Shown: positions 32,754-41,266 of the stretch, in pieces
How the letters are laid out: the number at the start of each line of letters is the position of its first letter
Numbering within the stretch: position 1 is the stretch's first letter
Origin: Bdellovibrionaceae bacterium UBA6776
Lineage (GTDB): Bacteria > Bdellovibrionota > Bdellovibrionia > Bdellovibrionales > UBA1609
Length of the DNA stretch: 48,845 nt
Direction of reading: 5' to 3'
NCBI GenBank assembly: GCA_002453155.1
Contig: DKGG01000057.1
Location: forward strand, 445-49,289
The notes under the pieces: model-generated
Seen by the model: only the letters and a program-made list of their open reading frames with translations
Told to the model about the DNA's origin: nothing
Databases searched by the model: none
Made by a program: the position numbers and the translations under genes

Positions 32754-34271
32754 ATGTCACACAAGGTCCTTGTTTCCGTATCAAAAAAGTCCAGTAAGGG
32801 TTCCACACTCGTTGTTTTTGTCAGCAAGTCCACGGGCAAAAATTCCCTCTCTCACCCTAAACTTTCCAAGGACATCGCGGACATTTTGAAGAAGGCACAA
32901 AGCGACGAGATCTTTACAGGCGGAAAAAAAGAAACTCTCTTTTTTCGCGGTGCAAACGTGGATGGTTTTGACCATCTTTTGCTTGTCGGCCTGGGAGATT
33001 CCAAAGGGGTCACCGGGGATGCTCTTCGGTGCGCTGCTGCAATCACCTTGGGAAAGATCAAAGCCGAAAAAGTTTCTCAGTTTGAAGTGTTGGCAGCATC
33101 TGTCACTCATGGACAAAAGGACTCTGCCGAAGCCGTTCAAGCCTTTGCAGAAGGCCTGCTACTTTCGGCCTACGAGTATGACGATCTAAAATCCAAAGAC
33201 TCCGATAAAAAGAGTAAAAAACCATCAGAAATCAAAGCGAACTTGGGCTTTGACCAAGCTCCAAGCGCTGCCCAAAAGAAGGCTTTGGAACGTGCGGAAA
33301 TCATCAGTGAGTGCCAAAACTTCGGACGCCGTTTGGGAGATGCCCCCGGCAACTACATGACTCCCACGATGTTGGCCAACGAAGCGGTCAAAGCGGCAAA
33401 AGGAACCAAACTCAAAGTGACCGTCTGGGACAAAGCTCGCATCAAGAAAGAACGTTTGAACGGACTTTACTTTGTTTCCAAAGGAAGCGCCGAAGATCCT
33501 CGCTTTATTATCCTTGAGTACAAAGGAAATCCGTCTTCCAAAAAACACGTGGCCTTTGTCGGAAAAGGTTTAACTTTTGACTGCGGTGGAATCAGCATCA
33601 AACCCTCTGCTGGCATGGAAGAGATGAAATACGACATGTGCGGCGGAGCCAACGTGATAGCCACCTTGCTTGCCATTGCAAAATTGGGATTGAAAATCAA
33701 TGTGACCGGTTATGTTCCCTCCACCGAAAACTTGGCAGGATCTGCAGCGAACAAGCCTGGGGATGTGTATGTGGCTCGAAACGGAAAGTCCGTAGAGATC
33801 TTCAACACCGATGCAGAAGGACGTTTGATTCTTTCTGACTCTTTGGTTTATGCCTGCGAAAAGAAGCCCGCTGCGATTTTCGACATTGCAACTTTGACTG
33901 GCGCCATCTTGATCTCTTTGGGCAATCACTACACCGGTGTCTTTACTCGAGATCAAAAATTGATGAAGACTGTTCAGGACTCAGCAGACAAAGCCGGCGA
34001 ACTGGTTTGGAACATGCCTTTGGATGATTTCCATGTGGAAGACATGAAAGGAAATCATGCGGATCTTTGCAACATTTCAGGAAACCGACTGGCGGGCAGT
34101 TCAACAGCAGCCGCCTTCTTGGAACAGTTTGTAGATAAAGAAATTCCTTGGGCTCATTTTGACATTGCAGGCACTGGATGGAACGTGAACAATCGCTTTC
34201 CTTACCACCCCAAAAAAGGGGCTTCAGGCGCCATGATTCGAACCTTTATTGAACTTGCCCAGAAGGTTTAA
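32754..34271 (+). CDS. pepA: Leucyl/cytosol aminopeptidase (M17)
   Basis: 505 residues; removes N-terminal amino acids from peptides, with two metal ions. The C-terminal catalytic domain has the metal site GKGLTFDCGGISIKP, the family signature NTDAEGRLIL with the catalytic Arg, and LTGAILISLGNHYTG. The N-terminal about 170 residues are the less conserved macrodomain-like part of the family. AAGGGG lies before the ATG. It is divergent from clpP, which fits a role downstream of ClpXP/Lon proteolysis. A terminator hairpin follows at 34283-34308. Confidence 0.95.
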   Translation: MSHKVLVSVSKKSSKGSTLVVFVSKSTGKNSLSHPKLSKDIADILKKAQSDEIFTGGKKETLFFRGANVDGFDHLLLVGLGDSKGVTGDALRCAAAITLGKIKAEKVSQFEVLAASVTHGQKDSAEAVQAFAEGLLLSAYEYDDLKSKDSDKKSKKPSEIKANLGFDQAPSAAQKKALERAEIISECQNFGRRLGDAPGNYMTPTMLANEAVKAAKGTKLKVTVWDKARIKKERLNGLYFVSKGSAEDPRFIILEYKGNPSSKKHVAFVGKGLTFDCGGISIKPSAGMEEMKYDMCGGANVIATLLAIAKLGLKINVTGYVPSTENLAGSAANKPGDVYVARNGKSVEIFNTDAEGRLILSDSLVYACEKKPAAIFDIATLTGAILISLGNHYTGVFTRDQKLMKTVQDSADKAGELVWNMPLDDFHVEDMKGNHADLCNISGNRLAGSSTAAAFLEQFVDKEIPWAHFDIAGTGWNVNNRFPYHPKKGASGAMIRTFIELAQKV

Positions 34272-34941
34272 GTTCAAAGTTCAAGGCTCTCAAACGGGAG
34301 CCTTTTTTCTGTGAAGCCTTAAAAGACAAGGGTGAGATTTTGTCGATGGAACTTTTGTACTGCACCTCTTCCAGGCGCCAGTCCATGGGCCATTGAGAGA
34401 CCATGTCTGACACTCTCACTCGGCTGTTTTTTGCATCGAAAAACCGAACATATTGATCTTTGGGATTCCAAGAGAAGATCTCGGACATGGGAATTTTCAC
34501 CACGATCTTTCCAATTTCCTTGGGATTTTCTTCAGACAAACAGTCCGTTTCTACGGTGATGGACGGCTGACGTCCCGCTTCGGAAATCCCAAGACCTTTG
34601 AGTTTCAACTCCACACGGTCATAGACTCCGGCGCGACCTTCCACACGACAGACAAAATTTCTTTGCCCATCTTCATCGGTGATCACAAACTGGTTCAGCT
34701 GAACTTCCACTCCGTCCGGAGTTTTGATCAAATCACTTTGAGAGACAAAATAGTCTTCGGCCGCCTCGGACAAAGACGATCCTCGAAGCGAGGAAAAGTC
34801 CCGCAATCCATGAATGGCCGATGGCGATCGCCATCCGTCCACAGAGACGTACTGAATTCCACCCCAGGAAAATTTCGCCATTTTGGAAAACCCTGCAAGC
34901 GTCATTACAAATAGAAAGACCGACAAAAGACTCTTTTTCAT
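34246..34941 (-). CDS. Exported protein of unknown function
   Basis: 231 residues with a signal peptide (KKSLLSVFLFVMTLAGFSK). The mature part is beta-rich with two cysteines (NFVCRVE, VETDCLSEE), a likely disulfide, and a basic C-terminus. I chose ATG at 34941; a TTG at 34959 adds six residues without a better ribosome site. Its 3' end overlaps pepA by 26 bases on the opposite strand and contains the pepA terminator. I recognise no family. Confidence 0.7.
   Translation of the reverse strand: MKKSLLSVFLFVMTLAGFSKMAKFSWGGIQYVSVDGWRSPSAIHGLRDFSSLRGSSLSEAAEDYFVSQSDLIKTPDGVEVQLNQFVITDEDGQRNFVCRVEGRAGVYDRVELKLKGLGISEAGRQPSITVETDCLSEENPKEIGKIVVKIPMSEIFSWNPKDQYVRFFDAKNSRVRVSDMVSQWPMDWRLEEVQYKSSIDKISPLSFKASQKKGSRLRALNFELKPSGQVQ
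34283..34308 (+). terminator. Terminator of pepA, inside the convergent gene
   Basis: AAGGCTC (34283-34289) and GAGCCTT (34298-34304) form a 7-bp stem with an 8-base loop, followed by TTTTTT. It lies 12 bases past the pepA stop and is read through as coding sequence of the opposite-strand gene. Confidence 0.75.
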
Positions 34942-34992
34942 AAAAGAATTATCGGCCAAAAATGAGATGGAATTTAAGGAACCTGATCAAAC

Positions 34993-35006
34993 TCGACGAA
35001 GGTCGA
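34993..35006 (-). terminator. Weak hairpin after gshA
   Basis: TCGAC and GTCGA pair around GAAG, touching the gshA stop codon. Only a short GTTT follows on the minus strand, so termination here is doubtful. Confidence 0.25.
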
Positions 35007-36257
35007 TTACTGGTAGCCCATCAATTTTACGCCGGAACGTTTGGCTTCTTCAGCCACCGCCAAAAAGGCCAGCTTTGCAATCCAACCGTAGGCGTTTTCT
35101 TGAGGGCTTCCTTCTGGCTTCACTTTCAAGTCAGACACACAAAGTCTTTGAAAAACCGCACCCGGAGAATTCAAGCTTTCGGTCTCGGACTTTTTGGTGT
35201 GAGTGCGCAGGAATCCGCCGGCCAGTTGGCATCCGATCATATAAATTGCGGGCTCGGCAACTTGGCCCTCATGTCCTTTGACCTGAGTGGAGATTCCCTC
35301 CTGAACCAAAACCTGACTGATGCCCCCACCGCCTTTGGCGGCCTTCATCTTTTTTCGAGATTTGTAGTTCCAATTCTCCACGTCTTCAGGCTTTGCCACT
35401 TGAATCACACCCAAACCATAAGTTCCGGAATCATTTTTAATAAACAAGAAGGGTTCTTCATTGATGCCGCGAGACTTCATCTCTTCACGAAGAGAGTCCG
35501 ACATCTTTCGACAGTGATCTGCCAATTTTTTGCGACTGTCCTCATCATCCACGGCAAAATCTTTAAAGCTCTCCGAACGCACTTGGATTTGCCAAGGGTC
35601 AATATCGATCAACTTGGCAAACTCCTCGGCCAATTCATTGTAGATTTCGAAAAACAAACTTTTCTTACGGCGGTGCCATCCCATCTCACTGGGAGGATTG
35701 AAAGGCACCTTCAAGCCATCCGACCAACAGGTGTTGAGCTGACTAAAATCATTGTTACTTATGACTAGATCGGGTTTCCAATCTCCAATGTACAACTCTC
35801 CGTCCACTTTACGGTTGGGCTCAACAAGAAGCATGGGACCAGAAGCACTTTTCACCTCGATGGGAGCTTCCAAACAATTTGGAAAGGACAGTCGAACTTC
35901 GTAACCCGCTTCCTCGATCAATGTTTTCAAAGTAAAGACATTGTCCCAATAGTAGGCATTTTGCGTGTGCTCTTCCGTCACCAGAAGAATTTTATTGCCC
36001 GCAAGCTTATAGTGCTTTTGCAAATAAGCTTCGACCAGGTCCACCGCACTGTTTTTGTCCACTTGGCAGATGTTGTTAAATCCTGCTGGGAAAAGATTGG
36101 CATCAATGGGAGCCACCTTGTAGCCCGAGTCTCGAATGTCAAAACTGGAGTAAAAGGGCAGCTGAAGATCGCTCTTGCGTTTGCTTTCAAACCACTCTTC
36201 GATTTTGTCGAAGTTTTCTGAAATCTTGGTATGCAAAAGCTCTTTGATTGCTGTCAT
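35007..36257 (-). CDS. gshA: Glutamate-cysteine ligase (proteobacterial GshA type)
   Basis: 416 residues matching the GshA family PF08886 (distinct from the E. coli type), which joins glutamate and cysteine in the first step of glutathione synthesis. Recognisable segments are LPFYSSFDIRDSGYKVAPIDANLFPAGFNN (start), LLVEPNRKVDG, FIKNDSGTYGLGV (ATP-grasp-like) and KGGGGISQVLVQEG. No glutathione synthetase gene is in the window. It is the last gene of a five-gene operon after the EI24/CysZ-like membrane protein (gap 21 bases). Confidence 0.92.
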   Translation of the reverse strand: MTAIKELLHTKISENFDKIEEWFESKRKSDLQLPFYSSFDIRDSGYKVAPIDANLFPAGFNNICQVDKNSAVDLVEAYLQKHYKLAGNKILLVTEEHTQNAYYWDNVFTLKTLIEEAGYEVRLSFPNCLEAPIEVKSASGPMLLVEPNRKVDGELYIGDWKPDLVISNNDFSQLNTCWSDGLKVPFNPPSEMGWHRRKKSLFFEIYNELAEEFAKLIDIDPWQIQVRSESFKDFAVDDEDSRKKLADHCRKMSDSLREEMKSRGINEEPFLFIKNDSGTYGLGVIQVAKPEDVENWNYKSRKKMKAAKGGGGISQVLVQEGISTQVKGHEGQVAEPAIYMIGCQLAGGFLRTHTKKSETESLNSPGAVFQRLCVSDLKVKPEGSPQENAYGWIAKLAFLAVAEEAKRSGVKLMGYQ

Positions 36258-36278
36258 GGTCGGTCCCTTTTGAAGGAA

Positions 36279-36998
36279 TTATTCATTTTTTAAAATCAAA
36301 GCGGCACCCACCACCGCTCCGGGCAGAGCAATGAATGTGAGACCGGGCACCAACAACGTCAAGGCCATGCCAAAAGATAAAATAAAGAAATCTTCCCGGT
36401 ACTTTGCAAAGTACCTCAAACGTTGGCGAAGCCCCATGCCCATGGCCTCAAAACTGTAATCCATACTGTCAAAAGCAAAAATCCCGGCCGTCACAGCAAA
36501 GCTCACCCATTGAAGGCCTGGCACTAAGCTCAAAGCAAAACCAATCACGCTGATAAAAAGGAACAAAAAAACCTTTAAAAGAGAGGTCCGAAGCATTTTC
36601 AAAGTCAGCCAAAGCCATTCGGAAAACCCTAAGGAACCCTTTTGGTGTCTTCCAGTTTTTTTCAAAACAGACTCCACAAGCAAAGAGTAAAAGGGCGCAC
36701 ACAGCAAAATGTAAAAGCAGTAGAGCAGAATCAGTCCCACACCTAAAAAGAGAATCCCAAAGACAATGGCAAAAAACCAAAAAAAGCCCACAGACAGGGC
36801 TTGCATAAAATGCGGCAAATAATAAACCAATGCGTCGGCCATCCCCGGAACCATGGGCACTAGAAAATAGGCTGCGGAACCCACAATCCCCAGTCCCAAC
36901 AAAAACGGAGCGGCAACCAATCCTAAATATTTTGGATTGTTAAAGAGCCAAAGCCAGCCAAAGAACCAAAAAAAGAGCTTTTCTCCCCTAGTTTTCAA
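36279..36998 (-). CDS. EI24/CysZ-like integral membrane protein
   Basis: 239 residues with about five hydrophobic segments (YLGLVAAPFLLGLGIVGSAAYF, ALSVGFFWFFAIVFGILFLG, LLYCFYILLCAPFYSLLVESVL, LLKVFLFLFISVIGFALSLVPGL and the end) and the EI24/CysZ pattern CAPFYSLLVESVLKKTG and SVIGFALSLVPGL. CysZ relatives import sulfate for cysteine synthesis; being next to gshA, a role in sulfur/thiol supply is attractive but inferred. It starts at TTG 36998, overlapping the preceding gene by 11 bases, with GGGAAG upstream. Confidence 0.82.
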   Translation of the reverse strand: MKTRGEKLFFWFFGWLWLFNNPKYLGLVAAPFLLGLGIVGSAAYFLVPMVPGMADALVYYLPHFMQALSVGFFWFFAIVFGILFLGVGLILLYCFYILLCAPFYSLLVESVLKKTGRHQKGSLGFSEWLWLTLKMLRTSLLKVFLFLFISVIGFALSLVPGLQWVSFAVTAGIFAFDSMDYSFEAMGMGLRQRLRYFAKYREDFFILSFGMALTLLVPGLTFIALPGAVVGAALILKNE

Positions 36999-37995
36999 TG
37001 ATTCTTCCCTCTCGCTTTAAAGACTCTCTCTTCTTTTGTTCCTTGGTTTTTTTGAGAGTGGAAGACATCTTTGCCAACTGTCCTTCCAACCAACTTTCGA
37101 CTTTATCGACAACGGTAAATAAGGGTTGCGTGTAATCCTTCGTGGAAGGCAATCGCAACTTTTGCAATTCTCGCGTGGTCCTCAATGCCTCTACGTAAAA
37201 ATCTTTTTGCTCCGCCCGCGTTTTAAAACGAAAGTGAGTCATCTTTTTATAAGCATTGGTTAAATCATCTTTTGCTCGCTCAGAAATAGGTCCCGATTTC
37301 AACTCGGTCGCCTGGAGCAAAAAGGCCTGCTGCATTCCAAGCATTCGAACAAACAAAATTGGATTTTGAACTTCTCCCAACTTTCCCATGGCATACAAAG
37401 TTTTCGCCGCCAAAGCCACATCTGATTCCTGACGTTTTGCTGTGGCCAAGATTCTTTTCAAACCTTCCGAAGCTTGGTTGAAGTAAAACAATGCTTCCTT
37501 TTGCCTTCCCACACTGGCATAAGCTGCTGCCAATCGTGCCGGAAGTTCTGCCGTAGAAACATCCGGAGGCAAATATGAGGATTTTTTCTTCGCGTCTAAA
37601 AATGCCACAATAGATTTGTTTGCATCTCCCAAACAGGAGTACGCAAAACCCAAACGATAGACGGCCAAGGCGGCGATTTTTTCAAAACGCTTGATGGCGA
37701 CTCTTGCAACCGAACGGTATCGGTCTGCTGCCAGTTGGCAGTTTCCCAATCCCTCCAATGCCACTGCAGAATTGTACATGATGACCAGGTCCAATTCGGA
37801 AACGGGCTTTTCGTTCAATAGACTTTCAAATCGAGAGGACGCCGAAGCATAATTTTCATAACTTAAATCTTGCATGGCTTCATTGAAGTCTTGCATACGC
37901 TGAGGATCCCCATCCAAAACTCCCTTGGATTTGGGTTTGGATGAACACCCCACCATAAAACCGAACACCAAGATCATTGCAGTTAAAAACTTCAT
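36988..37995 (-). CDS. TPR-repeat lipoprotein
   Basis: 335 residues with a lipobox (VFGFMVGCSS, Cys at 17) and TPR-like helical pairs (DLSYENYASASSRFESLLNEKP, GNCQLAADRYRSVAR, GDANKSIVAFLDAKKK, GRQKEALFYFNQASEG), ending in a charged tail (TLKKTKEQKKRESLKREGR). It probably sits on the inner face of the outer membrane and scaffolds other proteins. The ATG overlaps the stop codon of the ArsA gene (ATGA). The functional tie to the ATPases is unknown. Confidence 0.82.
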   Translation of the reverse strand: MKFLTAMILVFGFMVGCSSKPKSKGVLDGDPQRMQDFNEAMQDLSYENYASASSRFESLLNEKPVSELDLVIMYNSAVALEGLGNCQLAADRYRSVARVAIKRFEKIAALAVYRLGFAYSCLGDANKSIVAFLDAKKKSSYLPPDVSTAELPARLAAAYASVGRQKEALFYFNQASEGLKRILATAKRQESDVALAAKTLYAMGKLGEVQNPILFVRMLGMQQAFLLQATELKSGPISERAKDDLTNAYKKMTHFRFKTRAEQKDFYVEALRTTRELQKLRLPSTKDYTQPLFTVVDKVESWLEGQLAKMSSTLKKTKEQKKRESLKREGRIIEN

Positions 37996-39044
37996 AGCTC
38001 CTCCACAACCTTGGATAACTTTACGATATCTTTCAGCCCAATCAAAGGTTCGTCTGACTCTGGCAGACTAAAAATGGACATGGACCCATGATTGTCCTTA
38101 AATTTTTTTAATTTCTGAAACTGTTGATCATAATAAGTGTGTGCGGATTTAAAAAATTCATTGTCCGCCTCAATTTTCTCACCAGATTGATACCATTCGG
38201 GATAAGCGCGATTGAGAAGCAGAGCTCTAAAATGAAATCCTTTGTCTTTTAAGGATTGAACGAATTGAGTGGCCTCCGTGAGTTTTTCACTGTCCGGCGA
38301 AGCCACCACCACAAAGGTGGTGTGAGATTCCGCCAAAAGAGCTTGCACCTTTTGGCTGCGTTCTCTGACGGATTTTTGCAAGAAAGACATTTGCTCAAAG
38401 AAATCCGAAAGCTCTCCGATGAACTCTGCCCCGGTTACTTTTTCAAGTGCGGCCAGTGCCGTGTGAGTTCCTCGAGAAATGATCTTAGACAAAAGATGTC
38501 CCTTTTTCTGAGTCCCTTGAGCAAACCACTTGGTGATTCGCTCATCAAAAAGCTGCACAATTCTTTGCGGAGCTTTTAAAAAATCCACCGCATTTTGAGT
38601 GGGAGGCGTATCTAAAACAATGATGTCGTATTCGCCACTTTCAAATTCACTCAACAAGCGATCCATGGATGTAAATTCTTGAGATCCCGTCAGGGCGGTC
38701 ACAAGTTGCTGGTACAACCGATTGTCCTTCAAACGCTCAACCACCTCTGAATTGGGAGCAAATTTTTCCACAAAACGATCGAAAATGGATTTTGCATCGA
38801 TCATCGAGGCCTTCAGCTGCCCCAAACCTTCGATGCCCTGAACTTCAATGGCTTCATAGGCGGAACCTTCAAGTCCCAAGGCTTGAATCAATCGTTTGGC
38901 TGGATCAATGGTCAAAACCAGAACTTTTTTCCCTCGACGAGCCAAAGTGACACCCAATGCTGCAGAGACTGTGGTCTTTCCCACTCCGCCCGTTCCCGCA
39001 GACACGATCACTTTGGAGTTTTCAAGAAGCTCTACCAAACTCAC
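37992..39044 (-). CDS. ArsA/Get3-family ATPase, second copy
   Basis: 350 residues. Deviant Walker A GTGGVGKTT near the N-terminus, switch I VLTIDPAKRLIQALG, switch II IIVLDTPPTQNAVDF and a late segment FRALLLNRAYPEW. Get3/ArsA proteins use ATP to pump anions or to carry tail-anchored membrane proteins; with no ArsB here, a targeting or assembly role is more likely. It starts at GTG with GGAGGTG 5 bases upstream, overlapping the stop of the first ArsA gene (GTGA). The two probably form a complex, as paired ArsA genes do in related bacteria (inference). Confidence 0.9.
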   Translation of the reverse strand: MSLVELLENSKVIVSAGTGGVGKTTVSAALGVTLARRGKKVLVLTIDPAKRLIQALGLEGSAYEAIEVQGIEGLGQLKASMIDAKSIFDRFVEKFAPNSEVVERLKDNRLYQQLVTALTGSQEFTSMDRLLSEFESGEYDIIVLDTPPTQNAVDFLKAPQRIVQLFDERITKWFAQGTQKKGHLLSKIISRGTHTALAALEKVTGAEFIGELSDFFEQMSFLQKSVRERSQKVQALLAESHTTFVVVASPDSEKLTEATQFVQSLKDKGFHFRALLLNRAYPEWYQSGEKIEADNEFFKSAHTYYDQQFQKLKKFKDNHGSMSIFSLPESDEPLIGLKDIVKLSKVVEEL

Positions 39045-39892
39045 AGGTCACCTCCTGATTCGCGCTTTGATTTCCAAAGCTTTGTCAGAAGTTCGATTTT
39101 TTCCAAGTTGCTGTGAGACCAAATCTGCGGCAACACCATTGCTGTTTCCCTGAGACTCTTAGAATCAAACTGGTTTTGAAGATCCAGCTTTCTCTTCCAG
39201 TTCTCTTGAAAGCCCTTGGGAACTTGATCCAACGGCTCTGACAGCTGCGGCCACCAGCGGTTTTTTACCCATTTTGCCGACCGCCCCACTTGGGCATCAA
39301 TCCCCGCGGCCAGCTCCTCACCCTCGGTCAAAGGCAACTCTTCGGGATTCACCACCACCAAATATTCGCAAACTTCACTGGATAAAACCTGGTGAACAGA
39401 CCGGGATTGAGCTCCCATGGGTCCGATGGAGATTGCCTTTGCCATGGCCAAGGGCGCTGAAAGCAAGGCAAGAAAATGCCCCGTGGAATAGGCATCGATG
39501 ACCAGGTCATCATAGGGTAGTTCCGGTCCAATTTTTCGCTCGCGGCTGGTGATTTTGCCCGTCAGGGCCAACTCTTTCAATCCCGGAGCCCCGTGAACCA
39601 AGGCCTGCATGATCGTGTTGTCAAAAAAGAGATCCACGATTTTGGCAAATTTAAGAAGGTAAAGCAGGTATTCCTTCAGGCAGGCCTCCCCATCCCAAAG
39701 ACTCAATGACAGACCCGGCCGAAGCTCGGTGGGTTCGAATCCAATTTTTTCACCGTAAATGTATTCAAAAAAATGGCTGCCACCGAGTTCTACGAGAAGT
39801 GTTCGACGTCCCTCTTCAGACAGTGCTTGAGCCAGAGAAGCGGCCACCAAAGATTTGCCCACTCCCCCTTTTCCAGAGACAAAGTGAATCAA
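39041..39892 (-). CDS. ArsA/Get3-family ATPase, first copy (short)
   Basis: 283 residues starting at TTG behind a GGGGGGAAA stretch. It has Walker A GKGGVGKS (its own signature lysine present), the TLLVELGGSHFF region in place of the usual VDTDPAH switch, and LPYDDLVIDAYSTGHFLALLS as switch II. It is shorter than its partner and diverges at switch I, so it may be a regulatory or less active member of a heterodimer. It is the first gene of the operon and divergent from tig. Confidence 0.87.
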   Translation of the reverse strand: MIHFVSGKGGVGKSLVAASLAQALSEEGRRTLLVELGGSHFFEYIYGEKIGFEPTELRPGLSLSLWDGEACLKEYLLYLLKFAKIVDLFFDNTIMQALVHGAPGLKELALTGKITSRERKIGPELPYDDLVIDAYSTGHFLALLSAPLAMAKAISIGPMGAQSRSVHQVLSSEVCEYLVVVNPEELPLTEGEELAAGIDAQVGRSAKWVKNRWWPQLSEPLDQVPKGFQENWKRKLDLQNQFDSKSLRETAMVLPQIWSHSNLEKIELLTKLWKSKRESGGDL

Positions 39893-39967
39893 ATTTCCCC
39901 CCGGAATCCTTGCTTTTGGAGCCGAGCTGGACTATGACCAGCCGGGTCACAACAAAAAGGAGCATGT

Positions 39968-41266
39968 ATGAAGGCCACGCTGGATAAATTGGACGGTTTG
40001 TCTCGAAAACTCAATGTCGAAGTTCCCACCGAAAAAGTGAATGATGCATTTGGGAAAGTTTATAAGGTCCTTCAAAAAAATGCCAACATTAAGGGATTTC
40101 GAAAAGGGAAAGCCCCCATTTCTGCCATCAAATCCATGTATCAAGATCGTGTGCACGGTGACGTGGCCCAAGAATTGGTTCAGGAAGGTTATTCTGCTGC
40201 TCTTCAAGAGCATGATCTAAACCCCATCGGTTATCCGCAAGTGAATATCGAAAAGCTGGAAGAGGATCATCCCTTTGTTTTTACCGCTGAGTTCGAAATT
40301 CGCCCCGACGTGGAAGTCAAAAAATACGAAGGCTTAAACATTGAGCGCGAAAAGTTAGTGATTTCGGACGAGCAAATCGACCAGGTTCTTAAGAACATCC
40401 AACAGAACCAAGCCGAAACCGCTCCTGTTTTGGAAGATCGTGCTTTGCAAAAAGACGATATTGCAGACATTGATTTTAAAGGCTTCATTGATGGTGAGCC
40501 CTTGCAAAATGGAGAAGCCCACGGCCATCAACTTCAAATTGGAAGTGGTCAATTCATTCCTGGCTTTGAAGAAGCCATTGAAGGCATGAAGGTCAGCGAA
40601 ACGCGTACCATCAATTTGAAATTCCCCGAGGAGTATCACGAAAAATCCTTGGCCGGAAAACCCGTCAACTTTGAAGTAAAATTGAATGGAATTAAAAAGC
40701 GCGTACTTCCTGAAATCGACGATGCCTTTGCGAAAAAGGTTGGAGATCACGAAAGCCTGCAAGCTCTTAAAGATGCCATTCGCGAAGACATTGCCGAATC
40801 TGAAAACAAGCGCATCAAAGAAGAAGAGCGAAACTCTCTTTTAAAAGCCTTGGTTGAAGCCAACCCCTTGGATGTTCCAAAAAGCCTTGTCGCCGATCAA
40901 AAGCAAGCTCTTGAGAATGACTTTAAAAATCGTTTGGGCCAACAAGGCTTTGGCGATAAAGAATTCGCAGAATACAAATCCAAGTGGGATGCGGATTTCC
41001 AAAGTACTGCCGAATTTATGGTTCGAAGCACTTTCCTCTTGGACAAACTTTCTAAGGACTTAGAAATGTCTGCTTCCGAAGAAGATTTCGAAAACAAAAT
41101 GAAAGAATTTTCTGAGCAAGTGGGACTTGATGTGAACAAAGTGAAAGAGTTCTACAAAGAGCCACAAAGAAAATCACAAATGATGTTTCAAATTACAGAA
41201 GAAAAACTCATTGAACATTTGATTTCAAAATCCAAAGTCAAAGAAGTAGAACCTAAAAAGTCCTAG
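39968..41266 (+). CDS. tig: Trigger factor
   Basis: Ribosome-bound chaperone and prolyl isomerase of 432 residues. The N-terminal ribosome-binding domain carries the signature GFRKGKAP. The FKBP-type domain (about 150-245) has DIADIDFKGFIDGEP, GSGQFIPGFEEAIEGMK and LKFPEEYHEKSLAGKPV. The C-terminal helical arms follow to a Lys-rich end. AAGGAG lies before the ATG. In many bacteria tig sits directly upstream of clpP-clpX-lon; here it is about 7 kb away and on the opposite strand. The 3' end overlaps the convergent ctp gene by 14 bases. Confidence 0.97.
   Translation: MKATLDKLDGLSRKLNVEVPTEKVNDAFGKVYKVLQKNANIKGFRKGKAPISAIKSMYQDRVHGDVAQELVQEGYSAALQEHDLNPIGYPQVNIEKLEEDHPFVFTAEFEIRPDVEVKKYEGLNIEREKLVISDEQIDQVLKNIQQNQAETAPVLEDRALQKDDIADIDFKGFIDGEPLQNGEAHGHQLQIGSGQFIPGFEEAIEGMKVSETRTINLKFPEEYHEKSLAGKPVNFEVKLNGIKKRVLPEIDDAFAKKVGDHESLQALKDAIREDIAESENKRIKEEERNSLLKALVEANPLDVPKSLVADQKQALENDFKNRLGQQGFGDKEFAEYKSKWDADFQSTAEFMVRSTFLLDKLSKDLEMSASEEDFENKMKEFSEQVGLDVNKVKEFYKEPQRKSQMMFQITEEKLIEHLISKSKVKEVEPKKS

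Noticed and set aside
34962..35768. Plus-strand frame of 268 codons
   Set aside because: It is antisense to gshA, which matches its family along its whole length. The frame has no ribosome site and no recognisable motif.
37992..39892. Arsenite-efflux operon
   Set aside because: There are two ArsA-like ATPases but no ArsB, ArsR, ArsC or ArsD, and the neighbours are a lipoprotein, a CysZ-like protein and GshA.
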